DNA of 7,758 nucleotides from DASUFI01 sp036274635 (GTDB lineage: Bacteria; Planctomycetota; B15-G4), in NCBI GenBank assembly GCA_036274635.1, contig DASUFI010000271.1:1-7758 (forward strand), given 5' to 3'. Shown piece by piece: positions 6,425-7,758 of the stretch (its first letter is position 1; every line of letters begins with the position of its first letter). Position numbers and translations under genes: made by a program. The notes beneath the pieces are model-generated. The model searched no databases. It was not told where the DNA came from and was given only the letters and a program-made list of their open reading frames with translations.

Positions 6425-6826
6425 ATGACGCTGAAGGGCATCTCCACCGCCGAGCTGCAGGCCGAGCTGGCGCGGCGGCACAAGTCGGCGCGCACGCTGG
6501 CCGCGCGGCGCGAGCGCATCCAGAACGAGCTGCGCGCCATCGAGAACGAGCTGGCCCTGCTGGGCGGCGGGCGGCGCGCGTCGCCGCTGCCGTCGGCGCC
6601 CGCGAGCCGCGGGCCGCGCGCGCACAACACCATGTCCTTGGCCGACGCGCTGGCCGCGGCGGTGGCCGTGGGCTCCGTCGTGTCGCCCGCCGAGGCCGCC
6701 GAGCGCGCGCGCCAGGTGGGCTACGAGTCGGGCGCGCGCACCTTCGGCATGATGGTGGCCACGGCCCTCGCCAAGGACAAGCGCTTCAAACGCCTCTCGC
6801 GCGGGCAGTACGAGCGCATCGCCTGA
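6425..6826 (+). CDS. Small predicted DNA-binding protein, coiled coil plus winged helix
   Basis: The product has 133 residues and I cannot name a family with certainty. Residues about 7-40 form a charged heptad-like helix (AELQAELARR, then RERIQNELRAIENELALL), a likely dimerising coiled coil. A low-complexity Ala/Arg/Ser/Pro linker follows (about 43-60). The C-terminal 65 residues (from TMSLADAL to the end) have the pattern seen in HARE-HTH-like winged helices: an amphipathic helix, a 'VVSPAEAAERARQVGY' segment, then a helix ending in LAKDKRFKRL and a final hairpin SRGQYERI. Similar small proteins occur in Planctomycetota as I recall, but this was not searched. A transcriptional or nucleoid role is inference. 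The start is ATG 6425; an ATG at 6418 is in another frame. It lies 64 bp after tRNA-Asn, and its frame has the codon periodicity of its neighbours. Confidence 0.8.
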   Translation: MTLKGISTAELQAELARRHKSARTLAARRERIQNELRAIENELALLGGGRRASPLPSAPASRGPRAHNTMSLADALAAAVAVGSVVSPAEAAERARQVGYESGARTFGMMVATALAKDKRFKRLSRGQYERIA

Positions 6827-6854
6827 CTCGCCGCGGGGGCGCGGCGGAGGTCCC

Positions 6855-7409
6855 ATGGTCCGACTGACGCGCATCTACACCCGCACCGGCGACGACGGCA
6901 CGACCGGCCTCGGTGACGGCTCGCGCGTGCGCAAGACCTCGCCGCGCATCGAGGCCTACGGCACGGTGGACGAGCTCAACGCCGTCGTCGGCCTGTGCTG
7001 CGAGCTCGCGCGCGAGCCGCTGCTCGCGCGGCTGCGCACGGTGCAGCAGGACCTGTTCGACCTGGGCGCCGACCTGTGCCTGCCGCCGGGCTCGGGCAAG
7101 GCGCCGCTCGTGGGCGCGGGGCGCGTCGCGCGCCTCGAGCGCTGGATCGACGAGGCCAACGAGCCGCTGGCGCCGCTGACGAGCTTCATCCTGCCTGGCG
7201 GCGGGCCGCTGGCCGCGCACCTGCACCTCGCGCGCACGGTCTGCCGCCGCGCCGAGCGGCGCGCGCTGGTGCTGGCCGAGGGCGAGGCCGTCGACGCCCA
7301 CGGCCTGCACTACCTCAACCGGCTCTCCGACCTCTTCTTCGTCTGGTCGCGCGTGGCCGCGGCCGGCAACGAGGTGCTGTGGGTGCCGACGCGCGACCCG
7401 GGCGCATGA
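6855..7409 (+). CDS. ATP:cob(I)alamin adenosyltransferase, PduO/MMAB type
   Basis: The enzyme transfers the adenosyl group of ATP to cob(I)alamin, giving coenzyme B12 for enzymes such as methylmalonyl-CoA mutase or diol dehydratase. The product has 184 residues, typical for a stand-alone PduO-type protein. The N-terminal ATP-binding motif YTRTGDDGTTGL is at residues 8-19, followed by RIEAYGTVDELNA. FILPGGGPLAAHLHLAR leads into the conserved RTVCRRAER (127-135), and YLNRLSDLFF (153-162) closes the active site. The fold is a trimeric four-helix bundle in known members. GGAGG at 6846-6850, 4 nt before the ATG, is a good ribosome binding site. It follows the coiled-coil gene by 28 bp and precedes a DUF423 gene by 7 bp. 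No other cobalamin gene is in the window, so it may serve salvage or a distant B12 enzyme. The conventional symbol varies (pduO, cobO, mmaB), so none is given. Confidence 0.94.
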   Translation: MVRLTRIYTRTGDDGTTGLGDGSRVRKTSPRIEAYGTVDELNAVVGLCCELAREPLLARLRTVQQDLFDLGADLCLPPGSGKAPLVGAGRVARLERWIDEANEPLAPLTSFILPGGGPLAAHLHLARTVCRRAERRALVLAEGEAVDAHGLHYLNRLSDLFFVWSRVAAAGNEVLWVPTRDPGA

Positions 7410-7416
7410 GGCCGCG

Positions 7417-7758
7417 ATGAACCCCATCGTGGTGGGCGCGCTGCTGGGTGCGGTGGGCGTGGTGGCCGGGGCCTTCGGCGCGCACGCGCTGCGGGAGCGG
7501 CTCTCGGCCGAGGCGCTGGGCTGGTGGGAGACCGCCTCGCGCTACGAGCTCATCCACGCGCTGGCCCTGGTGCTGACCGGCCTGCTGGCGCGCCAGCGCG
7601 GCCAGGCCCTGCCGCTGCCGGCGACGCTCTTCCTCGTCGGCACGCTGGTCTTCGCCGGGACGCTCTACGCCATGGCGCTGGGCGCGCCCCGCTGGCTGGG
7701 GGCGATCACACCCCTCGGCGGCGCGGCGCTCATCGGCGGCTGGATCACGCTGGCCCTC
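7417..7758 (+). CDS. DUF423 (YgdD-like) inner-membrane protein, 3' end outside window
   Basis: The 114 codons seen encode a small polytopic membrane protein that runs off the right edge with no stop. Hydrophobic segments lie at residues about 4-22, 46-58, 69-88 and 94-114. The family pattern is clear: GAFGAHAL (18-25) after the first segment, the ETASRYELIHALAL stretch (38-51), LVFAGTLYAMAL in the third, and GAITPLGGAALIGGW (95-109) in the fourth. Full members are about 120-130 residues, so only a few codons should be missing. The ATG at 7417 has GAGG at 7408-7411 overlapping the upstream TGA stop, which suggests translation linked to the adenosyltransferase gene. The biochemical function of DUF423 proteins is not established; no specific role is claimed here. 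Confidence 0.9.
   Translation, partial: MNPIVVGALLGAVGVVAGAFGAHALRERLSAEALGWWETASRYELIHALALVLTGLLARQRGQALPLPATLFLVGTLVFAGTLYAMALGAPRWLGAITPLGGAALIGGWITLAL

Noticed and set aside
6827..6854. Cobalamin riboswitch upstream of the adenosyltransferase gene
   Set aside because: The gap is only 28 bp, far too short for a B12 riboswitch, and no B12-box-like sequence is seen there.

Overview
The window is a very GC-rich bacterial chromosomal segment (well above 70% G+C by eye, with strong G/C at third codon positions). It carries eight protein genes, one tRNA gene and one repeat-rich gap. The content is housekeeping metabolism. I see no phage, transposase, CRISPR or toxin-antitoxin genes. The organism cannot be named from this sequence. 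The combination of very high GC, weak Shine-Dalgarno signals, a secreted PQQ-type beta-propeller protein and a small coiled-coil/winged-helix protein would fit Planctomycetota or another high-GC Gram-negative lineage. That is inference from general resemblance, not a search.

Layout. Positions 41-1096 (+) encode an exported PQQ-repeat beta-propeller protein. It converges, 27 bp apart, on tilS (1124-2173, minus), which makes tRNA(Ile)-lysidine synthase. tilS is divergent from gap (2254-3264) across an 80-bp intergenic region. gap and pgk (3269-4447) are 4 bp apart and form a glycolytic/gluconeogenic pair for consecutive reactions.

A non-coding stretch of about 295 bp (4448-4741) follows. It holds a stem-loop at the pgk stop, about 2.5 copies of a 39/40-bp tandem repeat, an 88-bp imperfect palindrome with 29-bp arms, and hairpins over the translation start region of the next gene. 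Then come rpe (4742-5404) and accD (5408-6262), 3 bp apart, and a complete tRNA-Asn(GTT) gene with encoded CCA (6284-6360), 21 bp after accD.

The last block is a small predicted coiled-coil/winged-helix protein (6425-6826), a PduO/MMAB-type ATP:cob(I)alamin adenosyltransferase (6855-7409) and the start of a DUF423 (YgdD-like) membrane protein that runs off the right edge (7417-7758).

Together the genes cover lower glycolysis (gap, pgk), the pentose phosphate pathway (rpe), the committed step of fatty acid synthesis (accD), coenzyme B12 formation, and tRNA supply and modification (tilS, tRNA-Asn). I did not find a novel multi-gene system. The observations most worth checking are a strong AGGAGG separated from the ATG of the 6425 gene by an exact 18-nt palindrome, which would bring the two together if folded, and the palindrome/tandem-repeat block between pgk and rpe.
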